From contig ONGG01000011.1 in assembly GCA_900317305.1 (NCBI GenBank), positions 1-60,227 of the forward strand: DNA of 60,227 bases, in the 5' to 3' direction. Each line of letters starts with the position of its first letter. Position 1 is the stretch's first letter. Shown one piece after another: positions 49,673-59,669 of this stretch. This DNA is from an uncultured Prevotellaceae bacterium (GTDB lineage: Bacteria > Bacteroidota > Bacteroidia > Bacteroidales > Bacteroidaceae). The position numbers and the translations under genes are program-made. The notes under the pieces were generated by a model. The model made no database searches. It was not told the DNA's origin and saw only the letters and a program-made list of their open reading frames with translations.

Positions 49673-50911
49673 ATGAGCAAAGTATTGATGATTGGCGCCG
49701 GTGGCGTCGCTACCGTAGCGGCATTCAAAATCGCACAGAATGCCGACGTGTTTACCGATTTCATGATTGCCAGCCGCACCAAGTCGAAATGCGACAAGAT
49801 CGTGGCCGATATCCATAAGGCTGGATATACACTCGACATCAAGACAGCACAGGTGGATGCCGACGATGTGGAGCAACTCAAGCAACTCCTGGGCGAATAT
49901 CAGCCCGAGTTGGTCATCAACCTGGCATTGCCCTATCAGGACCTCACCATCATGGAGGCTTGCCTGGCCTGCGGATGCCACTATCTCGACACCGCCAACT
50001 ACGAGCCACGCGACGAGGCTCACTTCGAGTATTCATGGCAATGGGCCTACAAGGAGCGGTTCGAACAGGCCGGCCTCTGCGCCATTCTGGGATGCGGGTT
50101 CGACCCGGGCGTGAGCGGCATCTATACCGCCTACGCTGCCAAGCACCATTTCGATGAGATCCATACGCTCGATATCGTCGACTGCAATGCAGGCGATCAC
50201 CATAAGGCTTTCGCCACCAACTTCAACCCCGAGATCAATATCCGCGAGATCACACAAAAAGGCCTCTACTATAAGGATGGCGAATGGATAGAGACCGACC
50301 CGCTGAGCGTCCACCTGCCGCTCACCTATCCCAATATCGGACCGCGCGAGAGCTACCTCATGCACCATGAGGAACTGGAGAGCCTTGTGAAGAACTATCC
50401 CACCATCCGCTTGGCACGCTTCTGGATGACCTTCGGCGAGCAATACCTCAAGCACCTCGAGGTGATGCAGAATATCGGCATGACCCGTATCGACGAGGTG
50501 GAGTATGCCGCTCCACTGGCCGACGACCCCACCAAGACGGTGAAGGTGAGAATCGTGCCCCTGCAGTTCCTTAAGGCCGTGCTGCCCAATCCCCAGGACC
50601 TGGGCGAGAACTACGAGGGCGAGACGAGTATCGGATGCCGTATCCGTGGCGTGAAAGACGGCAAGGAACGCACCTACTACGTCTACAACAACTGCTCTCA
50701 CCAGGCTGCATTCCAGGAGACGGGCATGCAGGGCGTGAGCTACACCACCGGCGTGCCGGCTATGATTGGCGCTATGCTCCTTCTCAAGGGACTATGGAGA
50801 AAACCGGGTGTGTGGAACGTCGAGGAATTCGATCCCGACCCCTTCATGGCATTGCTCAACGAGAAAGGACTGCCCTGGCATGAGGTGTTTGATGGCGACC
50901 TGGAACTCTGA
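49673..50911 (+). CDS. Saccharopine-dehydrogenase-family enzyme, carboxynorspermidine dehydrogenase-like
   Basis: A 412-aa NAD(P)-dependent enzyme. The Rossmann start is VLMIGAGGVATVAAFKIAQ; INLALPYQDLTIMEACLACG and HYLDTANYEP follow; the GCGFDPGVSGIYTAYAAKHH region is typical of bacterial carboxy(nor)spermidine dehydrogenases, which make carboxyspermidine in the alternative polyamine route. Lysine-pathway activity is less likely. The partner decarboxylase (NspC) is not in the window. It lies directly before recA on the same strand. Confidence 0.85.
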   Translation: MSKVLMIGAGGVATVAAFKIAQNADVFTDFMIASRTKSKCDKIVADIHKAGYTLDIKTAQVDADDVEQLKQLLGEYQPELVINLALPYQDLTIMEACLACGCHYLDTANYEPRDEAHFEYSWQWAYKERFEQAGLCAILGCGFDPGVSGIYTAYAAKHHFDEIHTLDIVDCNAGDHHKAFATNFNPEINIREITQKGLYYKDGEWIETDPLSVHLPLTYPNIGPRESYLMHHEELESLVKNYPTIRLARFWMTFGEQYLKHLEVMQNIGMTRIDEVEYAAPLADDPTKTVKVRIVPLQFLKAVLPNPQDLGENYEGETSIGCRIRGVKDGKERTYYVYNNCSHQAAFQETGMQGVSYTTGVPAMIGAMLLLKGLWRKPGVWNVEEFDPDPFMALLNEKGLPWHEVFDGDLEL

Positions 50912-50994
50912 CCCCATGATGCCCTTTACAGGGAAAAGGGATTTGATGTAGAATAATTTTTTACAAACCAAATAAACACATTATTATATATAAG

Positions 50995-52017
50995 ATGGCA
51001 AAGAAAGAAAACATCGAACAAGACAATACCCAGGAGGGGAAACTGAAAGCCCTGCAGGCCGCCATGGCCAAAATCGAGAAGGATTTCGGCAAAGGCTCCA
51101 TCATGAAACTGGGTGATGAGAAGATAGAGAACGTTGACGTGATACCTACCGGCAGTATCGGCCTGAATGCTGCCCTTGGAGTGGGCGGTCTGCCACGTGG
51201 CCGAATCATCGAGATCTTCGGTCCGGAGTCTTCTGGTAAGACAACGCTGGCCATCCATGTCATCGCCGAGGCGCAGAAACGTGGTGGCATAGCCGCCTTC
51301 ATCGATGCCGAGCATGCCTTCGACCGCTTCTATGCCGAGCATCTGGGGGTGGATGTCGACAACCTCTGGATCTCGCAGCCCGACAATGGTGAGCAGGCGC
51401 TTGAGATTGCCGACCAGCTCATCCGCTCGTCGGCCATCGACGTGCTGGTCATCGACTCCGTGGCAGCATTGACCCCGAAATCGGAAATCGACGGCGATAT
51501 GGGCGATAACAAGGTGGGACTGCAAGCCCGACTGATGAGTCAGGCACTGCGCAAGCTCACGGCCAATATCAGCCGCACCAACACCACCTGTATTTTCATC
51601 AACCAGTTGAGAGAGAAGATTGGTGTGATGTTTGGCAACCCCGAGACCACTACAGGTGGAAATGCCCTGAAGTTCTATGCCAGCGTGCGCCTCGATATCC
51701 GCCGTGTCACCACCTTGAAGGATGGCGACCAGGCCATCGGAAACCATGTGCGCGTAAAGGTGGTGAAGAACAAGGTGGCTCCTCCTTTCCGCAAGGCAGA
51801 GTTCGAGATCCTCTTTGGCGAGGGTATCTCGAAATATGGCGAGTTGGTAGACCTCGGTGTGGAGCATGGCATCATTCAGAAGAGCGGGTCGTGGTTCTCC
51901 TACGAGGGCACCAAACTGGCCCAGGGACGCGATGCCACAAAGGCCATGCTCAAGGACAACCCCGAACTGTGCGACGAGATTGAAGCCAAAATCATGGAGG
52001 CGCTGTCGCAGGAATAG
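50995..52017 (+). CDS. recA: Recombinase RecA
   Basis: A 340-aa recombinase. Walker A GPESSGKT near 76, Walker [11 protein letters not shown] near 149, L2 region [19 protein letters not shown] near 205, and the C-terminal DNA-binding part. It forms filaments on single-stranded DNA for homologous recombination and SOS signalling. 83 nt separate it from the upstream gene; no clear SOS box or TAnnTTTG is seen there (TAATTTTT only). Confidence 0.97.
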   Translation: MAKKENIEQDNTQEGKLKALQAAMAKIEKDFGKGSIMKLGDEKIENVDVIPTGSIGLNAALGVGGLPRGRIIEIFGPESSGKTTLAIHVIAEAQKRGGIAAFIDAEHAFDRFYAEHLGVDVDNLWISQPDNGEQALEIADQLIRSSAIDVLVIDSVAALTPKSEIDGDMGDNKVGLQARLMSQALRKLTANISRTNTTCIFINQLREKIGVMFGNPETTTGGNALKFYASVRLDIRRVTTLKDGDQAIGNHVRVKVVKNKVAPPFRKAEFEILFGEGISKYGELVDLGVEHGIIQKSGSWFSYEGTKLAQGRDATKAMLKDNPELCDEIEAKIMEALSQE

Positions 52018-52040
52018 AACCTGTGCGCAGTCATAACAGA

Positions 52041-52080
52041 CGAATCGAGGCCAGGGAAGATTCCTTGGCCTCGATTCGTT
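52041..52080 (+). terminator. Terminator of recA
   Basis: 13-bp perfect stem, CGAATCGAGGCCA (52041-52053) / TGGCCTCGATTCG (52066-52078), plus inner GGAA/TTCC, followed by TTTAA. Lies between convergent genes. Confidence 0.75.
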
Positions 52081-52114
52081 TAATGGCAGGTCATGCTGGC
52101 AGACCTGTCTTTTC

Positions 52115-54070
52115 CTATTCGGTAGCGTTGCCCACGACAACCACGGCACCGTTCTGGGGTATCGTCACGGCCAAGCCGCCCTTTTTCATTTTGGCTGTTG
52201 TCTTGCTGCCGTTGAGTTTGGCGTCGTCGCTGTAAACGGTCAGCAACGATCCTTTGCCCATCATGCCAAGGTCGATCTTCGTCTTCACGGGCTGCTCATC
52301 GGCATTGATGCCTGCCACATACCATTGACTGCCACTGCGGCGGGCCAGTATCACGTAGCGGCCGGGATAACCATCAATGAAGCGCACCTCGTCCCATGTG
52401 GTGGGGACGGCTTTCATGAAGTCGATGGCCCATTCAGGGGCATCTTGCAGGTTGTTGGGGGCAAGGGCGAAATGTTGCACGCTGCTCTGGAACAGGATGG
52501 CGGTGGCCAGGGCGAACACATCGCTCGTGCGGCGGGTTGTGCCATGCTGGTTGTCGGCACTATAGCGCTTGTTGAGCGCCGAACCGCCAAAGTCCATCGA
52601 CCCCACCGTGTTGCGGATGAAGGGGTGGGTGCAGGCATTGCGGGCCTCGGCATCACAGGCTCCCTGGCCGAAATGCAGGTTCTCTGAGGCGAGCACGGCC
52701 TCTGAGGCCACATAGTTGGGATACATTCGCTCCCATCCTCGCGGCAGGGTGCAACCATGGAAGATCACCTGCAGGCCAAATTCGTTGGCGTCGGTTAGGA
52801 TATCCTCGTAGAGTTGCATCGTGGGCTGCTTGTCACCTCCGAAAAAGTCGACCTTGATGCCCAGGATGCCATTGTCGTGCATCCATTTCATCTCCTTGCG
52901 ACGTGCCGACGAGCGGTCCATCTTGTCGCGCGGACTCTGTGGCGCGTCGTTCCAATGCCCATTCGAGTTGTACCAAAGAAACAGGCCCACACCACGCTCA
53001 CGGCCATAGCGGGCCAGCTCCTCCATCTTCTGGTATCCAATCTGCTTGTCCCAAAGGGCGTCTACCAGTACCGACCGGTAACCCATGGCAGCGGAGAAGT
53101 CGATGTAGCGTTTCTGCTCGTCGAAGTTGCAGCTGCCGTCCATGCCGATAATCCACGACCATGAGCCCTTGCCATAGGTATAGGCGCGGCTGGCCTTATA
53201 TTTCGGAGTCACCAGGTCGTTGGCCACGGTGGTCTCCACGATGGGTGCCAGCGTCTCGCCGAGGGTGATGGTGCGCCACGGGGTGGAGTAGGGCAGCGGT
53301 ATGGCGGGCGAAACCGACCCGTCGCCATTCAGTTCACCGGGCTGGGGGAAGCCGATGCGGTAGCGGGTGTCACCCTCATTGAGCAACCGGCAACCAACAT
53401 AACTCCCGTCGGTGCCCGTTTCCGATATCAGCACCCATCCCGATGGGGTCTTGAACAGGCAGGGGAAGGTGTAGCCCTCGCCCCAACCGTTCTTTCCAGC
53501 AGGCTCGTCAAGGGTATAGGAGGTCTCGTAGCTGGGCGAGGTGCGGGCAAAACCACCCATCGGCTTCGACTGGGGGCAGAGGAAGGTGGTGGTGCCTTCG
53601 GGAAGCACGAAACCGCTGGCCTCACTTTCTACAATGCCTGCCAAGGTCTCTCGCCTGGGATATACCTGATAGCGGAAAGCCACGTCGCGGTTGCTCAGTC
53701 TGAATACCACGTCCATCACCTTCCTGCCGTTTTTCTCTATGGCGAGCGTGGCCTCAGTGGCCTCATAGCTCACATGGCTTTGCTTGATGGTCTTCAGATG
53801 GTATTCGTCTCTCACCGTCTTCTCCTCGCATGAGGCAAGGGTGAGTTGCTGGGTCAGGTCGTTGAAGTTCAACTTCAGTCCTAATGGAGAGCGCATCATG
53901 AATGTCTTGCCGTCATGATGGATGTCGTAAGTCAGTTGACCGTTTTCGTCACTTACCATTACCGTGGTCTTGCCATCCGGACTGGTAATCGTCTTCTCTG
54001 TGGCGTTTGCCTGCAAGAAGCAGAGCAAAGCCATTGCTGCCAGAATGATTTTGGCTAATACTTTTCCCAT
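52115..54070 (-). CDS. GH97 glycoside hydrolase, retaining-type (alpha-galactosidase-like)
   Basis: A 651-aa protein with a signal peptide (cut after ANAT, about 24). N-terminal beta-sandwich (ITSPDGKTTVMVSDENGQLTY), a TIM barrel from about 300 (WSWIIG, SVLVDALWD, LFLWYNSNGHW, GIKVDFFGGDKQ, VIFHGCTLPRGWER), then a C-terminal sheet. In the GH97 family, retaining enzymes carry an Asp nucleophile where inverting SusB-type enzymes have Gly; here Asp about 407 in IKVDFFGGD fits the retaining, alpha-galactosidase-like group. Periplasmic or surface. Divergent from susC and so likely part of the same glycan locus. Confidence 0.9.
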   Translation of the reverse strand: MGKVLAKIILAAMALLCFLQANATEKTITSPDGKTTVMVSDENGQLTYDIHHDGKTFMMRSPLGLKLNFNDLTQQLTLASCEEKTVRDEYHLKTIKQSHVSYEATEATLAIEKNGRKVMDVVFRLSNRDVAFRYQVYPRRETLAGIVESEASGFVLPEGTTTFLCPQSKPMGGFARTSPSYETSYTLDEPAGKNGWGEGYTFPCLFKTPSGWVLISETGTDGSYVGCRLLNEGDTRYRIGFPQPGELNGDGSVSPAIPLPYSTPWRTITLGETLAPIVETTVANDLVTPKYKASRAYTYGKGSWSWIIGMDGSCNFDEQKRYIDFSAAMGYRSVLVDALWDKQIGYQKMEELARYGRERGVGLFLWYNSNGHWNDAPQSPRDKMDRSSARRKEMKWMHDNGILGIKVDFFGGDKQPTMQLYEDILTDANEFGLQVIFHGCTLPRGWERMYPNYVASEAVLASENLHFGQGACDAEARNACTHPFIRNTVGSMDFGGSALNKRYSADNQHGTTRRTSDVFALATAILFQSSVQHFALAPNNLQDAPEWAIDFMKAVPTTWDEVRFIDGYPGRYVILARRSGSQWYVAGINADEQPVKTKIDLGMMGKGSLLTVYSDDAKLNGSKTTAKMKKGGLAVTIPQNGAVVVVGNATE

Positions 54071-54118
54071 TTTAGTAGTCGTATAGGTTTGTTCTCAATG
54101 TATGATACTAAGATGTTG

Positions 54119-54126
54119 CAAAGATA
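54119..54126 (-). promoter_or_regulatory. -7 box of the GH97 gene
   Basis: TATCTTTG on the minus strand (54126-54119), 48 nt before the ATG. No matching -33 box. 54127-54373 is AT-rich with no ORF and no hairpin I can support; binding sites for a PUL regulator may lie here but cannot be identified. Confidence 0.45.
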
Positions 54127-54373
54127 TAATAAATAAGGTGTATCGCCTTTTCTGTGAGTAGCAAAGATTTTGCAAAATGGTTTCTTTTCCGTGCAAAGGA
54201 CCCAATTCAGTCATTTTTTCCTCTGATTGTTCTTTTGATGTAAATAATCTTGATAGTTGGCGCTATAAGGGGTTTTGCTTGTTTTTAAGTATCCATTGAG
54301 CGGTAAAAAAGAAGATGTTACTTTTCGAAAAAATCATGTTACAATTGGTGATGTTATAATAATTGGAATGTGC

Positions 54374-54381
54374 TAATTTTG
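54374..54381 (+). promoter_or_regulatory. -7 box of the susCD operon
   Basis: TAATTTTG at 54374-54381. The expected -33 position lacks TTTG, which is common for regulated promoters that need an activator. Leader of about 105 nt before the ATG at 54494. An upstream ATG at 54487 gives only a 6-codon frame overlapping the start. Confidence 0.5.
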
Positions 54382-54493
54382 CAGCGTCGTAGTGTGCCAT
54401 GAAAGATGGGCGCCCTTCAACCTAATGATTAACAACCCTTATCAACCATACTCTGTGCATAATTTTTTTACCTAACTAATTATATTATGAACC

Positions 54494-57400
54494 ATGTGGA
54501 ATATTAAATCACTACAAAAGCCGTTAGTGTTTCTGTTCCTGCTCTGTTTGTTCCCAATGGGAGCACTGGCTCAGAGCACCGTTAAGGGAACGGTAATTGA
54601 CGAAGCTGGTGAACCAATTATTGGTGCAACCGTGCAAGTGCAGGGAGCCAAGACAGGTGCTATCACCGACTTCGAGGGTAATTTCAGCGTGGAGGCAGCC
54701 AGCAATGCCACACTGTTGATCTCTTATGTGGGCTACGTCACTGAGACTGTCAGTGTGCAGGGCCGAAACAACATTCAGGTTACACTGAGGGAAGATGCCA
54801 CTTCGCTGAACGACGTGGTGGTCATCGGTTATGGTACGATGAAGAAAAAACTGGTGACAGGTGCTACTGTTCAGGTAAAAGGTGAGGATATCGCCAAGCT
54901 GAACACCACCAACGCCCTTGAGGCCATGCAGTCAAGTTCTCCTGGTGTTCAGATTACTCAGTCGTCCACACAGCCAGGTAAGGGATACAAGGTTTACATC
55001 CGTGGTATCGGTACCACCGGTAATTCTACACCGCTTTATGTGATTGACGGTGTGGCTGGTGGTAACCTTGACGGCATCAACCCCAACGACATCGAGAGCA
55101 TCGACATCCTCAAGGATGCTGCATCTGCAGCCATCTACGGTGCTCGTGCTGCTAACGGCGTTATTCTTGTTACTACTAGACAAGGTAAGGCTGGCAAGAT
55201 CGAACTCAGTTACAATGGCGCTTTTGGTTGGTCTAACGCCTACAAGCGTCCGCAGTTGCTCAATGCTCAGCAGTATATGACGATTATTGATGAGTACACC
55301 TTCAACACTTCGGGTCAGAAGATGGATTGGGCCGGTTTCATTCCTCAAGACATTCTCACCAAGGTTCAGAGTGGTTGGGAAGGCACCGACTGGTGGGGCG
55401 CATTCGAAAACAAGAATGCTTTGCAGCAGAATCATTCTGTGACCCTGACTGGCGGTTCAGATCGTTCTAAGTTCGCCATGTCTTACACCTATACCGGTAA
55501 CGAAGGTATCATGGGTGCCGACCAGGCTTCTTACTACAAGCGTCACACTATCCGCGTCAACAGCGACCACGTGCTCCTGAGGGCTAAGGACTTCGATGCT
55601 ATCACCATCGGTGAGAACATCTCAATCGGTTACAACAAGAGTCATGACTTGGCTGAGGACGGTATGTACTGGAGTTATATCCACAGTCTGCTCCAGACTG
55701 CTCCATTCGTGCCACAGTATGCTTTTAATGGTGACAACTATTATTATCAGGATTTTGACGGTACTGTAAGATATGGTCAGGGTTGGAACTCTTCTTTGTT
55801 CAGCAACCCATGGGAGAACCTCTCTACGGGTGGCTTTAACTCTAAGGCTGAGAGCCGCAACATCAATACCAGCGCTACTGTTTTCACCGTTATCCAGCCT
55901 ATCAAGGGTCTGAGATTCCGTTCACAGTTCAACTATAACTGGGGTTCTGGTGCATATCGTAACTATAATGAGCCTCGATCTTCTGGTTATGGAAATGCCA
56001 CATCGCCAGTCTATAGTATTAGTCAGAGCACTTGGTTGAATACAGGATGGTCTGTTGAGAACACTCTTACTTACGATCTTCCTATTATTAGTGGTCATAA
56101 GATCAGCGCCATGGTAGGTCAGTCCTTCCAGAGCAGTGCTTGGAGTACAAACCTCGGTGGATCAAACAAGGTGAACTATGGTGATCAACTTGCAACGTTG
56201 AAGGGTTGGGATTCTGCCTGGCTGTCTAATATCAAATTGGTAAATACTACTGACATTACTCTTACTGGTAACCCGAACGACGAAGAATATCTTGCTTCTT
56301 GGTTCGGTCGTGTGACTTGGGACTGGAATGAGACTTATATGGCTACCGCAACCTTGCGTTATGATGGTTCAAGTATCTTTACTGATGGCAAACGCTGGGG
56401 TCTGTTCCCATCTGTATCTGCAGGTTGGGTAATCAGTAATGAGCCTTTCATGGAGAGCACCCATAGCTGGATGGACTTCTTCAAACTCCGCGCATCTTGG
56501 GGCCAGAACGGTAACTGCTCCATCTCCAAGTATCAGTATCTAGCTACTATAGCACTGTCTGGAGACAGTGGCGACAGCGGTTACAAGTTCGGTTCCGACA
56601 TGAATACTTCTGTTGCTGGAACACCAAACACCGGTGCTTACGCCAACATCGTACCCAATCCCGACCTTACTTGGGAAACCTCTGAGCAGTTAGACTTCGG
56701 TTTCGATGCCCGTTTCCTCCGCAGCCGTTTGGGTGTGAACTTCGACTGGTATAAGAAGACCACTAAGGACTGGCTGATCACGGGTCCGAATATTGCTATC
56801 AATGGTACCAATCCTGCTGCTATCAATGGTGGTGACGTGGAGAACACAGGTATTGAGCTCGCTCTCACTTGGAACGACAATATTGGAGACTTCCGTTACA
56901 ACTTCGGCGTGAACTTTGCTACCAACAAGAACAAGGTTACCCGTATCGCCAACGACAACCACTATATCAATGGTCCTTCGGGTGTGCTCTCACAGGGTAC
57001 AGAATACTGCTACCGTGCAGAGGAAGGCAAGCCCATCGGTTACTTCTTCGGTATGTCATATAGCGGAATCTGGCAGAATCAGGAAGAGATTGAAGCCGCA
57101 CGTAAGGCAGGTAAGGCCGTTCTCGACAACGCACAGCCTGGTGACTGCATCTGGGACGACTGGAATGGTGATGGTATGATTACCTACGCAGAAGGTGATG
57201 ATTGCGACCGTCATGAGATTGGTAATCCTAACCCCGATATCATGCTTGGTGTCAACCTCGGTTTCACATGGAAGGGTCTTGACTTTGCCATCAACGGTGC
57301 CGGCGCATTTGGTCAGCAGATCTTGCGTTCTTACCGTTCGTTCAGTGATGCTCCTTACCAGAACTACGATACTACAATCCTGGATCGTTGGGTTGGTGAG

Positions 57401-57727
57401 GGTACCTCAAACTTCCAGCCACGCATTTCAGCTACTGGTCACCAGAACACAAACTGGGTATCTACCCGTTATATGGAGGATGCTGACTACTTCAAGATCA
57501 AGACCATCACACTGGGTTACGACTTCAAGAATATATGGAAGTCTTGCCCATTCCAGCAACTCCGTCTCTATGTTCAGGCTCAGAACCTCTATACCTTCAC
57601 CAGTTACACAGGCCTCGATCCTGAGGTAGGTAACTCTGCTGGTGGTAGTGGTTGGGCATCTGGAATCGACCTGGGTCTTTACCCGCCATCTCGTACATAT
57701 TTGGTTGGTGCAAGTATTAAATTCTAA
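54494..57727 (+). CDS. SusC-family TonB-dependent outer-membrane transporter
   Basis: A 1077-aa protein. Signal peptide cut after ALA (about 26); carboxypeptidase-regulatory-like domain at about 28-105 (VKGTVIDEAGEPIIGATVQV); TonB-box-like DVVVIGYGT near 112; plug domain at about 120-225 (GVQITQSSTQPGKGYKVYIRG, IESIDILKDAASAAIYGARA, NGVILVTTRQG); barrel to the C-terminal GASIKF. Imports glycans together with the SusD partner, which follows after 15 nt. Codons are more T-ended than in the neighbours, a pattern I take to reflect high expression. Confidence 0.96.
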   Translation: MWNIKSLQKPLVFLFLLCLFPMGALAQSTVKGTVIDEAGEPIIGATVQVQGAKTGAITDFEGNFSVEAASNATLLISYVGYVTETVSVQGRNNIQVTLREDATSLNDVVVIGYGTMKKKLVTGATVQVKGEDIAKLNTTNALEAMQSSSPGVQITQSSTQPGKGYKVYIRGIGTTGNSTPLYVIDGVAGGNLDGINPNDIESIDILKDAASAAIYGARAANGVILVTTRQGKAGKIELSYNGAFGWSNAYKRPQLLNAQQYMTIIDEYTFNTSGQKMDWAGFIPQDILTKVQSGWEGTDWWGAFENKNALQQNHSVTLTGGSDRSKFAMSYTYTGNEGIMGADQASYYKRHTIRVNSDHVLLRAKDFDAITIGENISIGYNKSHDLAEDGMYWSYIHSLLQTAPFVPQYAFNGDNYYYQDFDGTVRYGQGWNSSLFSNPWENLSTGGFNSKAESRNINTSATVFTVIQPIKGLRFRSQFNYNWGSGAYRNYNEPRSSGYGNATSPVYSISQSTWLNTGWSVENTLTYDLPIISGHKISAMVGQSFQSSAWSTNLGGSNKVNYGDQLATLKGWDSAWLSNIKLVNTTDITLTGNPNDEEYLASWFGRVTWDWNETYMATATLRYDGSSIFTDGKRWGLFPSVSAGWVISNEPFMESTHSWMDFFKLRASWGQNGNCSISKYQYLATIALSGDSGDSGYKFGSDMNTSVAGTPNTGAYANIVPNPDLTWETSEQLDFGFDARFLRSRLGVNFDWYKKTTKDWLITGPNIAINGTNPAAINGGDVENTGIELALTWNDNIGDFRYNFGVNFATNKNKVTRIANDNHYINGPSGVLSQGTEYCYRAEEGKPIGYFFGMSYSGIWQNQEEIEAARKAGKAVLDNAQPGDCIWDDWNGDGMITYAEGDDCDRHEIGNPNPDIMLGVNLGFTWKGLDFAINGAGAFGQQILRSYRSFSDAPYQNYDTTILDRWVGEGTSNFQPRISATGHQNTNWVSTRYMEDADYFKIKTITLGYDFKNIWKSCPFQQLRLYVQAQNLYTFTSYTGLDPEVGNSAGGSGWASGIDLGLYPPSRTYLVGASIKF

Positions 57728-57742
57728 TTCGACAAATAAATT

Positions 57743-59647
57743 ATGAAGAAATATATTTTTGCAGCATTAGTTGTTTCGACAGCAACAGTGTTCACGTCTT
57801 GTAACGATATGCTGGACACCGATCCACGCGTTACAGAATTGACTGCGGCCACTTTCCCTGGTAAGCCGGCAGATGTTGAGGCGTTGAATGCTGCTACCTA
57901 TAGTATTATGAATACGCTGGGTGGCGGTGATCAAAGTGGTATTTTGAATAATCCTTTCTATTGGTGGTCGCTCATGTCTGACGACTGCTATGGTAGTGGT
58001 GGTTTGCAGGACAACGTGGCCAAGTCACTCCATCATTTTACAACGGCTAGTGCCAATCAGTATGAACAGGATTTCATCCTTCTCTATGGTGGTATATCAC
58101 GTGCCAACAACCAGATTGAGACTATTGATAATGTCAATTGGACAAACAATACCGCTCAGCGCAATCAATTGCTCGGTGAGGGCTACTTCATGCGTGGTCT
58201 CTACACCATGTGGCTCACCCAGTTGTTTGGCGATGTGCCTTTGATTACCTCTACCGTTATTACTGAAGAGATGCAGGAGGAGGTAAGCGCAGAAGAAGTG
58301 ATTTATCCTCAGATTATTTCTGACTTTGTTTCTGCTAAGAATCTTATGAAGGCAGAGAGGGCCAATGGCTCGGGTCATGCCGACAAATTTGCTGCCGAGG
58401 CTTTCCTTGCACGTGCATGGATGTTCTGGGCCGGCTTCTATAAGAAAGTTGGTGAACTTGCCAATGGTGATGCTACTATTACTCTTGTTGAAGGTCAGGA
58501 AGGTTGCCCCGGTGGTACTCTTTCCAAGTCTGATGTTGTTGCTGCCCTTCGCGACATCGTTAACAACGGCGGTTACAAGCTCTGCGAAGACTTCCGCTCA
58601 CTTTGGCAGTATTCCAACAGCCTGCTCTGGGATGAGGCTCATGACGGTGTAGGTCACGCTTATCCTTTCATCGCTGATATGAAGCGCGAGAATTGCTTCG
58701 ACCAGCCAGGTATGGGTAACGGTAACACTGAGGAGATTTTCCAAATCCAGTTTATGAATGCCTCTAAGTGGGCTATTGGCGGCACCTACAACAATCCGCG
58801 TATGTATTCGAACTATCTGTCATGCTTCTGGGGCCTGCGTAACGGTGCTACCAATGACAATGGTAAGCGTAGCAAGACTTATCCTTTCAATCAGGGTTGG
58901 GGTCAGGGAACTCCTTCATGCAACATCTGGGATGATTGGACAGATGCTGAGAGATCAGGTGGTTATTCAGACATCCGCAAACTCGGTTCTCTGATTGACC
59001 TTGATAATGAACTCGAAGCCTATACCTATGAGAAGGACGACAATGAGGAGTCTGGCTATGCAGTGAAGAAGTACGCTGATGTGAACCTTGACGCTTGTGC
59101 TGCCGACAACGACTCATGGTGGTCACAGTGCCCGGGTTATTCCAGCAGCTCGCTTGACAACAAGCAGCAGGGTGACCACTTCGAGGATTACTACCTGATG
59201 CGTTATGCTGACGTTCTGCTGATGCTTACCGAACTCACGGGTGATCCATGGGGTATGAACCAGGTTCAGGCTCGTGCAGGTGTTCCTCAAACTGGATATT
59301 CTTTGAAGGCTGTTCAGGATGAGCGCCGCTGGGAATTCGCATTAGAGGGTCTTCGTTTCAACGATATGCGTCGTTGGTCGGGCAAGGACTCTGGAACGAG
59401 TTCATACGCTGCCAAAGCTCTCCAAGCTCAGGCTGGCAAGCAGATTGTTTGCCTTGGACAGAAGGGCAACAAGCGCTCTATGGCTCACATGACTTCTGCT
59501 GGTTGGGCCAAGCGTTATGCTGATACCAACGGTTTCTTGCCTAAACCTCAAGCTCAGATTACTCTGATGAATAACAAGATGAAACAAAACCCAGGATGGG
59601 ATGAAAATACTCCTGCGGAAGAGTGGACATATAAAGTTATTTACTAA
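57743..59647 (+). CDS. SusD-family glycan-binding lipoprotein
   Basis: A 634-aa lipoprotein with lipobox VFTSC (Cys about 20). The opening NDMLDTDPRVTELTAATF, the helical TPR region (LLYGGISRANNQIETID, GEGYFMRGLYTMWLTQLFGDVPLIT) and the C-terminal DERRWEFALEGLRFNDMRRW are standard for RagB/SusD. It caps the SusC barrel and binds the polysaccharide. Rich in Trp, Tyr and Asn near the predicted binding face. The next gene starts 22 nt after its stop. Confidence 0.95.
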   Translation: MKKYIFAALVVSTATVFTSCNDMLDTDPRVTELTAATFPGKPADVEALNAATYSIMNTLGGGDQSGILNNPFYWWSLMSDDCYGSGGLQDNVAKSLHHFTTASANQYEQDFILLYGGISRANNQIETIDNVNWTNNTAQRNQLLGEGYFMRGLYTMWLTQLFGDVPLITSTVITEEMQEEVSAEEVIYPQIISDFVSAKNLMKAERANGSGHADKFAAEAFLARAWMFWAGFYKKVGELANGDATITLVEGQEGCPGGTLSKSDVVAALRDIVNNGGYKLCEDFRSLWQYSNSLLWDEAHDGVGHAYPFIADMKRENCFDQPGMGNGNTEEIFQIQFMNASKWAIGGTYNNPRMYSNYLSCFWGLRNGATNDNGKRSKTYPFNQGWGQGTPSCNIWDDWTDAERSGGYSDIRKLGSLIDLDNELEAYTYEKDDNEESGYAVKKYADVNLDACAADNDSWWSQCPGYSSSSLDNKQQGDHFEDYYLMRYADVLLMLTELTGDPWGMNQVQARAGVPQTGYSLKAVQDERRWEFALEGLRFNDMRRWSGKDSGTSSYAAKALQAQAGKQIVCLGQKGNKRSMAHMTSAGWAKRYADTNGFLPKPQAQITLMNNKMKQNPGWDENTPAEEWTYKVIY

Positions 59648-59669
59648 TAAAATTAACTAAGTAAACAAT